The notes under the pieces: model-generated
What the model saw: only the letters and a program-made list of their open reading frames with translations
Databases searched by the model: none
Told to the model about the DNA's origin: nothing
Position numbers and translations under genes: made by a program
Shown here: positions 50,817 through 58,520 of the stretch, one piece after another
Layout: each line of letters starts with the position of its first letter
Position numbering within the stretch: the stretch's first letter is position 1
Source of the DNA: an uncultured Clostridia bacterium
Lineage (GTDB): Bacteria; Bacillota; Clostridia; UMGS1883
Direction of reading: 5' to 3'
Assembly (NCBI GenBank): GCA_947626145.1
Contig: CANQRB010000005.1
Location: 1 to 64,000 of the forward strand
DNA: 64,000 bases

Positions 50817-51218
50817 TTATATCGCTTCCGTTACGCCGTCAAATACCATGATGGTGAACTCCAGATCCTCAGCCTCGGCTCCCTGGCTGATCTCGGGGGC
50901 CTCCTGAATGGCGCCCTGTTCGCCGCCGTGTCTCAGGCCCAGCTCTTTGTTTATGCACCAAACGGGGAAGTTGTCCTTCCGTCCCTCAAGGCTGAGGAGA
51001 TACCCCAGCTGGGGGCTTGTGGGCTGGATGGAGAGGGTCAGGGTGTGAATGTTGTTGTTTATCTCGCTCTTGATGATATCGCCCTGAGCGCCCACCACAG
51101 GCTCGAAGAAGGATTCCTCCTTGGCCCAGGTTATCATGTCCTCGCCCACGCCGGTAATGTACACGCCGTTGATCATTATGGTACAGTCTTTGGCGTTATA
51201 TCTTGTAATGCGTTCCAT
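50817..51218 (-). CDS. Tail tube protein
   Basis: 133 residues with GGAGGTG before the ATG. ERITRYNAKDCTIMINGVYITGVGEDMITWAKEESFFEPVVGAQGDIIKSEINNNIHTLTLSIQPTSPQL follows the pattern of contractile-tail tube proteins of the DUF3277 type, with the strand signature ITGxGED and a conserved GxxG.I-S turn. It lies right after the sheath gene. It polymerises into the inner tube. Confidence 0.82.
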   Translation of the reverse strand: MERITRYNAKDCTIMINGVYITGVGEDMITWAKEESFFEPVVGAQGDIIKSEINNNIHTLTLSIQPTSPQLGYLLSLEGRKDNFPVWCINKELGLRHGGEQGAIQEAPEISQGAEAEDLEFTIMVFDGVTEAI

Positions 51219-51236
51219 AATTTTTCACCTCCGAAG

Positions 51237-52304
51237 TTATATAACGGCCTCGCCGATTATGGTTGCCTCGTGAATGGCTCCGGCAAGGTCGAAGCTGAAG
51301 CTGCCGTAGGGATACTTGCGGACCAGCCTGTCGTCGGGCGAGGTCTGCTCCCTGAGCACAAAGCTGGTGCTGTACGCGGGCTTGCCGTCCTCACCGACGG
51401 CGATTATACCGTTGTTCCAGGCGTCCTTGAGGGCGCCCAGAGTGGCGCTTTCCAGCATTGCGATGCCGTTGTTGTCATAGGGCACCTTGGGCGAATTGTT
51501 CAGTACCTTCTGGGAACGGTAGGCTATATTCTGGATGGTGTAGTCCAGACCGTCCACCACGTCGATATACTCGCCGCCCACGGTCTTGCCCTCGGTGGTC
51601 ACAATGTCCCCGGCCTTGGTCACAAGGCTCTGCGCTCCTGCGGCGTGGATCGTCTCGATCTCGGTGTCCGACAAATCCAGCGGGGGAACTCCCTTGATGA
51701 TCATGTTCTTGTAGGTGAAGCCTCCGGCCTTGAGACCGGCGGTAGCGCCCACAACAGCGGCCGCCAGATACACGCTTTCGTCGGGATAGTACCAGATGTT
51801 GGTGTAGTCATAGCCCGTCAGCTTGAGGCCGTCGATGGTTGTTTTAAGGCTCTTTATCTCGCCGGAAATCTGGGCGAACAGCATCCTGTCCTTTACGGTT
51901 TCGTAGTGCTCCGCCACCGCTTTCCAGACCTCGGTCGTTGCTCCGGGCATTACGGTCTGCCGCCAGCCGCCCATCTTTCTCAGGTCGTCGATGCCGTCAG
52001 CGGTCGGGGTCTCCTCGTAGAGACCGACCGCAAATTTCTCGGGAATATCGTCCTGAGTGAGCATTATCTTTGCCGCCTTGTAGACCGCGCTCTCGGTCAC
52101 CGTTCCGCTCTCCCCGTCGCTCTTGACAAAGCCCGCGTCCCGCAGCTCCTCAAGGTTGCGGAACTCGCCGTAGACGAAGTCGCCCAGGGCTTCGGTGTCA
52201 AGTCCCTCATCTCCGGTTTTGTTCCCGTAAATCAGCGGGAACCAGCTCCCCGGCCGGCCCGTGGGCTTCGCCAGGTCGATTTTTACTTTTACGTCCAATG
52301 CCAT
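51237..52304 (-). CDS. Tail sheath protein
   Basis: 355 residues, AAGGAGATG before the ATG. The protein begins LDVKVKIDLAKPTGRPGSWFPLIYGNKTGDE and contains YDYTNIWYYPDESVYLAAAVVGATAGLKAGGFTYKNMIIKGVPPLDLS, a typical sheath core. A Q..QKVLNNSPKVPYDNNGIAMLESATLGALKDAWNNGIIA end segment follows, of DUF3383/gpFI-like type. It identifies the prophage as a contractile-tail (myovirus) type. Confidence 0.85.
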   Translation of the reverse strand: MALDVKVKIDLAKPTGRPGSWFPLIYGNKTGDEGLDTEALGDFVYGEFRNLEELRDAGFVKSDGESGTVTESAVYKAAKIMLTQDDIPEKFAVGLYEETPTADGIDDLRKMGGWRQTVMPGATTEVWKAVAEHYETVKDRMLFAQISGEIKSLKTTIDGLKLTGYDYTNIWYYPDESVYLAAAVVGATAGLKAGGFTYKNMIIKGVPPLDLSDTEIETIHAAGAQSLVTKAGDIVTTEGKTVGGEYIDVVDGLDYTIQNIAYRSQKVLNNSPKVPYDNNGIAMLESATLGALKDAWNNGIIAVGEDGKPAYSTSFVLREQTSPDDRLVRKYPYGSFSFDLAGAIHEATIIGEAVI

Positions 52305-52362
52305 GTAGATTTACATCTCCTTTGATAGATTTTTTTATTTACGCTGCGCTGTTGCAGCACAA

Positions 52363-52887
52363 CTATGTCACCGTGCGGTGATATTCTCTGCCGTTGACGG
52401 TGAGGTGTTCGATAACGCTGTCAAAATCCTCGCTCTCCTGCCCGGGCTCGCCGTATCCCGGCAGCGGCAGCTCGCTCATGAGCCACAGCACCGCGTCAAA
52501 GCCCTGTCGGTATTCGTACTCAAGGGTTATCAGATTGTCCCTGTTGGCAATGCTGCCCACCGACTGGACAATGACGTCATTGTCGTTGAGATACGTCCTG
52601 CCGGCACGGTCAAGCCACTCTCTTGCCTTCACGGCGAGGTTCAGAGACTCGCCGTAATTGTCGGACTGAGCTGTTATGCTCCAGGTCTGGGTGAAGGGCT
52701 TGCGGGCCTTTCCGTCGCCGTATTCGCCCCAGGTGCCGTTGTCGGCGCTCATCGGTGTGGTGATCGTGTAGGACAAATACGGATATTTCGGTATCTCCCC
52801 GGTCTGGTTGCTCCGTATGACCTGCACTTTCAGATAACTTTCCAGCCCTTTTACGACCGTCTCTCTCACCGCGTCAAGGTCTGCCAT
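52363..52887 (-). CDS. Neck/tail terminator protein
   Basis: 174 residues from the ATG at 52887 (GGAGG eight bases upstream, inside the preceding gene). YPYLSYTITTPMSADNGTWGEYGDGKARKPFTQTWSITAQSDNYGESLNLAVKAREWL fits the phage neck terminator family, which caps the tail and joins it to the head. LEYEYRQGFDAVLWLMSEL near the end is also typical. Confidence 0.75.
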   Translation of the reverse strand: MADLDAVRETVVKGLESYLKVQVIRSNQTGEIPKYPYLSYTITTPMSADNGTWGEYGDGKARKPFTQTWSITAQSDNYGESLNLAVKAREWLDRAGRTYLNDNDVIVQSVGSIANRDNLITLEYEYRQGFDAVLWLMSELPLPGYGEPGQESEDFDSVIEHLTVNGREYHRTVT

Positions 52888-53251
52888 CGTCCCCACCTCC
52901 GAACACGCTTATAAACTTCAGCACATAGCAAAATGCGCCGGTAAAGGGGGAATTGCCCACGCTGGGCTCCTCCTCCACGCTGTACAGATCGTCGCCGTAG
53001 ATAACCTTAACTCCCGTTATGTCGCCGAGGCTCGCCTTGGTGTACAAATGCTTGTCCCTTGCCGTCAGCACTCTGTCCGACCGGTAGACCTTGCTTTCGC
53101 TCAGGCCGATAATGGCGCCACGCTTTTTTGCCGGCGGCATCCGCAGCTTTATCAGGTCTCCCTTGCTGTCGTAATACGACCGGACCTCCGTCAGCAGCTC
53201 AAAATCGGAGCTGTACTTGTCTATCAGCCGGTCAAAGTTGTAGTACCGCAT
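52874..53251 (-). CDS. Head closure/head-tail joining protein
   Basis: 125 residues with GAGGTGGAG before the ATG. Contains DKYSSDFELLTEVRSYYDSKGDLIKLRMPPAKKRGAIIGLSESKVYRSDRVLTARDKHLYTK, compatible with head closure proteins that sit between connector and tail terminator. It is in the correct position in the gene order. No diagnostic motif allows a firm family name. Confidence 0.6.
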   Translation of the reverse strand: MRYYNFDRLIDKYSSDFELLTEVRSYYDSKGDLIKLRMPPAKKRGAIIGLSESKVYRSDRVLTARDKHLYTKASLGDITGVKVIYGDDLYSVEEEPSVGNSPFTGAFCYVLKFISVFGGGDDGRP

Positions 53252-53252
53252 A

Positions 53253-53753
53253 TCACTCCACCTCGTAGCCTATACTCTCGATCATGGTGCCGGTGTCCAC
53301 AAGGGGATTGCCGCTGCCCTTGCGGTCCTGGGTGAAGGGATGGTTGGGCGGCGAATCAAGGTCGCGGGCATATTCCTTTATGGCCGTGGACAGCGTAACG
53401 CCCACAGTCTCAAGAAAATCCTCCGGACTCATGCTCCCGTCGATCACCAGCGGCATCAGCCTTTCCGCGGAGGAAAGCACTTCTCCGTTTTTGGCGTCGA
53501 AGCCGCCCCGCAAAAATGACCTTTCCGGGATTGTGATGTACTGGGTAGTCGGCTTCAGGTGCAGTCCGTGAGCGTGGAGCCAGACGCGCATCTTCGGCGT
53601 GACGGGTATCTTGCAGCCGTACTCATGTATCCCGGCCAGCCATGCGTGCTCTCCGCCCATAACTCCCACCTTCACGCTCCGTCCGTCCAGTCCCTTGACC
53701 GCCGCTTCCACGTCGGGAAACCTGTTTTTTACCGTCGTCCATTTAACACCCAC
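53253..53753 (-). CDS. HK97 gp10-like head-tail/neck protein
   Basis: 166 residues starting at GTG with AAGGAGATG upstream. EAAVKGLDGRSVKVGVMGGEHAWLAGIHEYGCKIPVTPKMRVWLHAHGLHLKPTTQYITIPERSFLRGGFDAKN shows the phage virion morphogenesis/gp10-like signature: VGV...LA.IHEYG..I, then IPERSFLR. It lies between connector and closure genes and probably helps join tail to head. Confidence 0.75.
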   Translation of the reverse strand: MGVKWTTVKNRFPDVEAAVKGLDGRSVKVGVMGGEHAWLAGIHEYGCKIPVTPKMRVWLHAHGLHLKPTTQYITIPERSFLRGGFDAKNGEVLSSAERLMPLVIDGSMSPEDFLETVGVTLSTAIKEYARDLDSPPNHPFTQDRKGSGNPLVDTGTMIESIGYEVE

Positions 53754-53776
53754 GAGGATTTCATCTCCTTCCTCTT

Positions 53777-53876
53777 AAGCCTTCCCCTTCGAGGGGAAGG
53801 TGTCGGCGAAGCCGACGGATGAGGTGTAGCCGCCGTAGGCGGCGTTATTCCTAATTCCTCATTCCTAATTTCTCAT
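53777..53876. repeat. REP-like palindromic repeat copy 2
   Basis: AAGCCTTCCCCTTC-GAGGGGAAGG hairpin, GTCGGCGAAGCCGAC hairpin, GGATGAGGTGTAGCC, GCCGCCGTAGGCGGC hairpin, then ATTCCTAATTCCTCATTCC. It lies between the connector and gp10-like genes. The same layout occurs at 46068-46165. Confidence 0.8.
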
Positions 53877-54236
53877 TTTTTTCCATCCGCTTCGGGCCGT
53901 ACGAAACTTCACGTCCGATACGGTGTAGCCGCCCAGCAGGCTTTTTAACAGCTCCCACAGCAGGGCCGTCCTGTCCCTGTCGGAAAACGACTGGGACAGG
54001 TGGCCGCTTATGCTTTCGCTGGTCACGCCCGCCGTCGCGCCCATGATTTCCACGAATTTCACCGCGAACAGCCGGACCCTGGCGGGAAGCTCCGCCAGCT
54101 CCTCGTCGCTGTTCAGGTCGAATTTAAGCCGTGTATTTTCCAGCACGTACTGAAGGGCGGCCTCCACCATGAGCACGGTCTCCGGCGTTATGGGGTCAAG
54201 ACCCAGATTTAAGGCCTTGACCTGCTCCTCGGTCAC
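53865..54236 (-). CDS. Head-tail connector protein, gp6-like
   Basis: 123 residues starting at GTG and overlapping the capsid gene stop. MTEEQVKALNLGLDPITPETVLMVEAALQYVLENTRLKFDLNSDEELAELPARVRLFAVKFVEIM is an all-helical gp6-like connector layout. It follows the major capsid gene as usual. It joins the portal to the neck. Confidence 0.72.
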   Translation of the reverse strand: MTEEQVKALNLGLDPITPETVLMVEAALQYVLENTRLKFDLNSDEELAELPARVRLFAVKFVEIMGATAGVTSESISGHLSQSFSDRDRTALLWELLKSLLGGYTVSDVKFRTARSGWKKMRN

Positions 54237-55294
54237 TCTGCCACCTCAAGGGCGGCGCACTCGTCCACCCGCTCGAAGGAAGGCAGCACGATCTCCGACA
54301 CGGTGGTCTTGGTGTTCACGGGATCCTCGGTCACGGTGACGGCCACGGCGATGCCGGTATTGACAAGCGTAACGTCGGCATTGCCGCTGCCCATGAGGGT
54401 GCGCTCCTCGGGGGTGGTGCCGTACCATGTGCTGCCGAGGCTGCTGTCGGGCAGAAGCATGACGATGTTGTCGGGGTAGAATTTCTTTTCCTTGCCGCTC
54501 TCGTCCTTGTAGGACTTGTTGTATATCACAATCGTGATGTCCAGCGCCTCCTCGATGTAGCTGCGGACGATCTTGGTTGTGTAGTTCAGATTAGCGGTGG
54601 TGTTCTGGGCGAGGACTCCGCTCCGCACCTTGGCGCTGTTCTTGATGAGGTTGAAGGTGGCCTTGCTCATCAGCGCAACCTTGGGCCGGGTGCCGTACTT
54701 GTCCTCCTGCTTATCCATGGCGGCCTCAAGGTCGGCCACGGGGTCACAGTCGGCGGCGCTGCTCCACAGGGTGGCCGTCTTGGTGTAGTGGCCCTTCTTC
54801 CACTCGCCGGTGGGGTCGTAGTTGTAGGTGTAGTTTACGCCGTTGGCCTTGATCTCGATGCCAAGCTTGCCGCCGATGGGAGCCAGCAGCTGCATCCTCA
54901 TGCGCTCGGGCACAACGTCGGCGCCGTCCACGAGGGTGGTCACATCGTCAAAAATGCGGGCAAGCACCTCGTCAGCGTAGGGGTCGTTGCTGTCCTGAAC
55001 GCGCATAATCTCCTGCTCGTCCCTTTCCTTCACCAGCATACTCTCACGGAAAAAGGGCATTTCGGTTTCGGTCTTGCCGATGCCTACCCTGTCGCGCAGG
55101 GTGCTCTTGGCGTCGAAGGTGGAAGGCATCAGGGATACGGGCAGGCCCTTGTGTCCCCTTATCCATTTCAGGTCAAGGCCGTTTTTCTTCTGGGAAGGAA
55201 ACAGCCCCGCTCCGAGATAGGCTTCCCTGTTGCTGGCCTCCTCGGTGTAGTGGGAGGCGATGGCCTCCGAGGTGAAAATGTCTCTCAAATTCAT
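54233..55294 (-). CDS. Major capsid protein, GPE family
   Basis: 353 residues with AAGGAGG before the ATG. MNLRDIFTSEAIASHYTEEASNREAYLGAGLFPSQKKNGLDLKWIRGHKGLPVSLMPSTFDAKSTLRDRVGIGKTETEMPFFRESM is the typical beginning of lambda gpE-type capsid proteins. KYGTRPKVALMSKATFNLIKNSAKVRS and IVIYNKSYKDESGKEKKFYPDNIVMLLPDSSLGSTWYGTTPEE follow. It builds the shell together with the scaffold and decoration genes upstream. Confidence 0.92.
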   Translation of the reverse strand: MNLRDIFTSEAIASHYTEEASNREAYLGAGLFPSQKKNGLDLKWIRGHKGLPVSLMPSTFDAKSTLRDRVGIGKTETEMPFFRESMLVKERDEQEIMRVQDSNDPYADEVLARIFDDVTTLVDGADVVPERMRMQLLAPIGGKLGIEIKANGVNYTYNYDPTGEWKKGHYTKTATLWSSAADCDPVADLEAAMDKQEDKYGTRPKVALMSKATFNLIKNSAKVRSGVLAQNTTANLNYTTKIVRSYIEEALDITIVIYNKSYKDESGKEKKFYPDNIVMLLPDSSLGSTWYGTTPEERTLMGSGNADVTLVNTGIAVAVTVTEDPVNTKTTVSEIVLPSFERVDECAALEVAE

Positions 55295-55306
55295 GGTTTA
55301 ACCTCC

Positions 55307-55621
55307 TTATTCCTCATCGAAGGGCAAAAATGTAATGTCCTTCAGCGCTGTCACGGCCGCCTCAGCGGGAGCGGCGGGCAGCTTGTCCTTGTTGATGCAG
55401 CCCCGGATTACGATTGTGCCGTTGGGATTTTCGTCCAGCACAACGTCGCTGAGCAGCACGCCCAAAGCCTGGGCGTCGTTGGAGGGGATCACCGTCCCCG
55501 CGGGAATGACGCCGCTCTGAGCCAGATTGCTGAGCTCGGTGCAGTCGTAGGGTATAGCGGTGTAATGGCTGTTCGCCAGAATTTCGATGCCTCCGGCTAC
55601 AGCGGTTTCGGTAAATTTCAT
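55307..55621 (-). CDS. Capsid decoration/head fibre-like protein
   Basis: 104 residues, AAGGAGATG before the ATG. SHYTAIPYDCTELSNLAQSGVIPAGTVIPSNDAQALGVLLSDVVLDENPNGTIVIRGCINKDKLP is a beta-rich pattern seen in small capsid decoration proteins encoded just before gpE capsids. It stabilises the shell. The call is by position and pattern. Confidence 0.7.
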   Translation of the reverse strand: MKFTETAVAGGIEILANSHYTAIPYDCTELSNLAQSGVIPAGTVIPSNDAQALGVLLSDVVLDENPNGTIVIRGCINKDKLPAAPAEAAVTALKDITFLPFDEE

Positions 55622-55658
55622 GTGGTTTGCATCTCCTTTAAAAAATTTTTTGACCGGA

Positions 55659-56309
55659 TCAGTTCCTTCTCAGGTAATAATCCAAAATGTTATTGGCCCT
55701 GTCCCGGGCCTCCGCCCGTTTCTTCCCCAGCTGACGGGCCTTTTCCGTGCCGGGGTTCTTGGCGGGCTCCGGCTGCGTTCCGCCGCCGGGTATTCTGCCT
55801 GCGCCCTTGATCGCCGCGTCCACCCTCTGGGCGGCAAGGGCCTCCACCGCCGCTTTCAGTGCGGCCACGTTTGTGTTGATGGTCTGCTCGTCCTCGCCGA
55901 TGACCAGCGGCACCAGCTCAAGGACTTTGTCGTCTCCGCTGTCCAGCTCGGCGGCCTTCAGGGCCTTCAGCGCGGTGAGCTGGTTTTCCCGGTCTCTGAG
56001 GGCCTTTTCCTTGTCGGCCAGCTCCTTCTGCTTTTCCTCCAGCTCCAGGCTTTTCAGCTCTGCGTCGGACAGGCTTGCCTTCCGCAGCTTGTTCAGCTCC
56101 CGCTGAAGATCGGCGTTTTTCTTGCCCAGATTGGCCAGCAGCTTGTCGGCCTTCGACTGGGCCAGCCGCTCGATGCGCTCCTCAATGCTCTCGCCCGAAG
56201 GCTCCGGCGCTGGGGGATTGGGCGCGGGATCCGTCTGCGGCGTGGGAGCCGGCGCGGGCTCCGGTGCGGGTACGGGCTCCGCTGCGGGATTGGGTACAGG
56301 TTCGTTCAT
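55659..56309 (-). CDS. Phage scaffolding protein
   Basis: 216 residues, GGAGGAAT before the ATG. A proline-rich N-terminus (PAAEPVPAPEPAPAPTPQTDPAPNPP) is followed by a long coiled coil (SIEERIERLAQSKADKLLANLGKKNADLQRELNKLRK..ELKSLELEEKQKELADKEKALRDRENQL) and a charged C-terminus. This is the layout of capsid scaffolds (DUF4355-like). It guides shell assembly and is lost from the mature head. Confidence 0.85.
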   Translation of the reverse strand: MNEPVPNPAAEPVPAPEPAPAPTPQTDPAPNPPAPEPSGESIEERIERLAQSKADKLLANLGKKNADLQRELNKLRKASLSDAELKSLELEEKQKELADKEKALRDRENQLTALKALKAAELDSGDDKVLELVPLVIGEDEQTINTNVAALKAAVEALAAQRVDAAIKGAGRIPGGGTQPEPAKNPGTEKARQLGKKRAEARDRANNILDYYLRRN

Positions 56310-56476
56310 GATTCATTCCTCCATGTAGAAAAAATTTTACCCTCCGTATAGAAAGGCATAAAAAAACGCCCACCGTATAGATGAGCGTAATATGTAATTT
56401 TAACGGTCACAGTTTAGCGACCTGTCCGGGTCGGGCTCATAGAACTATTCGATTTTTTCGAGCAGTTCACACCAGT

Positions 56477-56821
56477 TTATAGCGTAATTTCTCCGCTCAT
56501 GAGGTCGGGGATGATCTCTACCACGCCGCGCATGGCGTTGTGGGCCCGTTTCATCAGGGAATTTTCATTGAGGTACTCTATGCCCTTCAGCGTTATTCGG
56601 GGATTGCTGACGGTCAGCACAACGCTTCCGGTCGCTCCGTACTGAAGGCCGATCCCCTGAATAAATTCGTTCCGGCAGAGCATCTCAATTATTCTTGTCC
56701 ATCTGGTCTCACTGATTTTCAGTCTTTCGGCCGAGATTTCCGCTATGTCAAACTCCTCAATGTCCATGGCCTTTTCAAGGGTTTTGAGTATCCTGTATAT
56801 GATTTTTATATTCTCGTCCAT
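56477..56821 (-). CDS. YjcQ-like phage protein
   Basis: 114 residues with GGAGGCAA before the ATG. KIIYRILKTLEKAMDIEEFDIAEISAERLKISETRWTRIIEMLCRNEFIQGI..ITLKGIEYLNENSLM matches the YjcQ family, a winged-helix-like protein of phages and integrative elements. Function unknown. It lies between the zinc-ribbon gene downstream of MuF and the scaffold gene, where it is not part of the usual head module, so it may be a moron or an immunity-type protein. Confidence 0.7.
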   Translation of the reverse strand: MDENIKIIYRILKTLEKAMDIEEFDIAEISAERLKISETRWTRIIEMLCRNEFIQGIGLQYGATGSVVLTVSNPRITLKGIEYLNENSLMKRAHNAMRGVVEIIPDLMSGEITL

Positions 56822-56834
56822 ATTTGCCTCCGTG

Positions 56835-56865
56835 CAAAAAGCACGTCCGAAAACGTGCTTTTTTA
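56835..56865 (-). terminator. Terminator between the zinc-ribbon and YjcQ-like genes
   Basis: GCACGT and ACGTGC pair around CCGAAA with A- and T-runs on both sides. It is nearly the same as the hairpin at 49668-49697. Confidence 0.7.
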
Positions 56866-56884
56866 TTCGATTTTGTGCATAATT

Positions 56885-57058
56885 TTATATTCCTCTGAAG
56901 GTTCCTTTAACATCTTCACATTTTTTGCAATACGCTTTTGAAGAATTGCCAACTCTATAATAATTCAGCGTTTCTCCACAGCGCGGACACTTTACTTCTT
57001 CTTTTGGATGAAGTAATTTTCTGCTAATTGCATCTCGCTCAGTTTCATTCATAGCCAT
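56885..57058 (-). CDS. Small zinc-ribbon protein following MuF
   Basis: 57 residues from the ATG at 57058 (AGGAGG seven bases upstream, overlapping the MuF end). MNETERDAISRKLLHPKEEVKCPRCGETLNYYRVGNSSKAYCKKCEDVKGTFRGI has one CPRC..CKKC zinc ribbon. Function unknown. Its overlap with a MuF gene carrying an extra C-terminal domain makes it a candidate immunity protein; this is inference only. Confidence 0.7.
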   Translation of the reverse strand: MAMNETERDAISRKLLHPKEEVKCPRCGETLNYYRVGNSSKAYCKKCEDVKGTFRGI

Positions 57059-58514
57059 AAATAATCCTCCTTGCTTTCGCATTATGCTTTACAGGTACAC
57101 CGGCTTCCCTTGCTCGGTCAAAGGCATCGACCATTAAGCTCGCTCTCTCCGCATCGGTTAAGTTGGGGGCGTTTAAAGCGGCGTCATAGCTTGCCTTAAA
57201 CTCATCACGCCAGTCGGCCGGCTCAAATTTTGACGGATAATTCAAATAATGTCCATAGTATTCGTGCGCCAAAACAGCTCTTGGGGACATTAAATCCCTG
57301 TTGTAATTAGAACTTGTATCAGGAAATATATCTCCTCTGATGTAAATTAATTTTTTAGAATCTATGAAGCCTGTGCTATCACCTTCATTAAACCGCAAAA
57401 CGCTCTCAGGCACGTTTATTGTCGCCGCATCTTTCCTTATATCCCTTATTTCCTCATCTGTCAATATACGAAACGGGCTTGAGCGCAAGTTATTTGACAT
57501 GCCCCTCACTTGTATTATACCACTTTCCGCCGATTTGTCAATAGCGAAATGCCGACCAGTGGCCTGAAAAAATTCCTCGTCGCTCATGAGCTTGTACTGG
57601 ACGAAGCACCGGCAGTTGATGTCCTGACTTGCCACGCCGCTTTTGCCCGGGCAGTCGGCCATACTGCCGTCGGAGAGAGTAAACTGCTCATCCGCCAGCA
57701 CGGTCACGCCCTCCATCATTTGATGGTCGGCCTTGCCGCCCACATAGGTCTTCCAGCCGTGCTTTGTTTTGACACGGTGATTAGGCCGGACGCGCTCGTC
57801 CTTCATGGTGCGCCATATCTTTACCATCCGCAGCTCCGCGCCGCTCTCCCGCAGCCCCTCGTCCAGACGGGCCGCCGAATCGTACATACCGGCCTCCCGC
57901 ACTCTGTGGGTCTCGGTGCGGGCTATCCGCACGGCCTTCTTGTAATCGCCCTCCACGCGGCCGGCGATCCGCCCCGCCATGGTCTCGATGCGGTCACCGT
58001 TGGTAAGTCCGGTCATGATGTCCCGCTTTATATCGTACACCACCTGACGGCGGTTCCGTTCCAGACGGGCGTTGAGCGTCAGGCCGGCGATGGGATTTTC
58101 CACCGCCTGCTTTATCACCTCCGGCGTCACCATGGACGCGCCCTTCAGCGCCTGCTTCAGCTCCGCCGTATCCGCGGCCCGTTCCACCGCCGCCGCCGTG
58201 TCCCTGTATGCCCGCTCGTAGGTTTCCGCCGCCAGCTCGGCGATGAGCTGCCTCGCCCGTGGGCTTATGCCGTCCAGCCGCCGCTGTATCTCCTCAAGAA
58301 ATCCGGCGTAGCGGTTTTCCCGCATCAGAGCCTCGAAGGTCAGCCGCCCGTCAACGGCCATGTCGGCGTATTCCGTGCCAAGAAACATTTTCAGGTCATT
58401 TATCAGCTCACGGTACAGCCGCCTCAGCTCTTTTTCCGCGCCCTGCTCCCGATGCTCCGCTATGCGCCGGAGCTGCACCAGCGCCTGCTGAAGCTCCTTA
58501 TCGTTAACGGCCAT
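57045..58514 (-). CDS. MuF minor head protein with a C-terminal peptidase-like toxin domain
   Basis: 489 residues. Residues about 1-335 are a MuF head morphogenesis protein: LIAELAAETYERAYRDTAAA, RARTETHRVREAGMYDSAARL, VKIWRTMKDERVRPNHRVKTKHGW, DINCRCFVQY. Residues about 340-489 are an added domain starting SGIIQVRGMSNNLRSSPFRILTDEEIRDIRKDA. It contains LAHEYYGHYLNYPSKFEPADWRDEFKASYDAALNAPNLTDAERASLMVDAFDRAREAGVP, a histidine/glutamate zinc-site-like motif. MuF proteins fused to variable C-terminal effectors are a known class of phage polymorphic toxins. Toxicity here is inferred. Confidence 0.85.
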   Translation of the reverse strand: MAVNDKELQQALVQLRRIAEHREQGAEKELRRLYRELINDLKMFLGTEYADMAVDGRLTFEALMRENRYAGFLEEIQRRLDGISPRARQLIAELAAETYERAYRDTAAAVERAADTAELKQALKGASMVTPEVIKQAVENPIAGLTLNARLERNRRQVVYDIKRDIMTGLTNGDRIETMAGRIAGRVEGDYKKAVRIARTETHRVREAGMYDSAARLDEGLRESGAELRMVKIWRTMKDERVRPNHRVKTKHGWKTYVGGKADHQMMEGVTVLADEQFTLSDGSMADCPGKSGVASQDINCRCFVQYKLMSDEEFFQATGRHFAIDKSAESGIIQVRGMSNNLRSSPFRILTDEEIRDIRKDAATINVPESVLRFNEGDSTGFIDSKKLIYIRGDIFPDTSSNYNRDLMSPRAVLAHEYYGHYLNYPSKFEPADWRDEFKASYDAALNAPNLTDAERASLMVDAFDRAREAGVPVKHNAKARRIIYGYE

Positions 58515-58520
58515 AACCTA

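Noticed and set aside
50775-52325. 516-codon open frame opposite tail sheath and tube genes
   Set aside because: Antisense to recognised structural genes with good ribosome sites; no start signal of its own.
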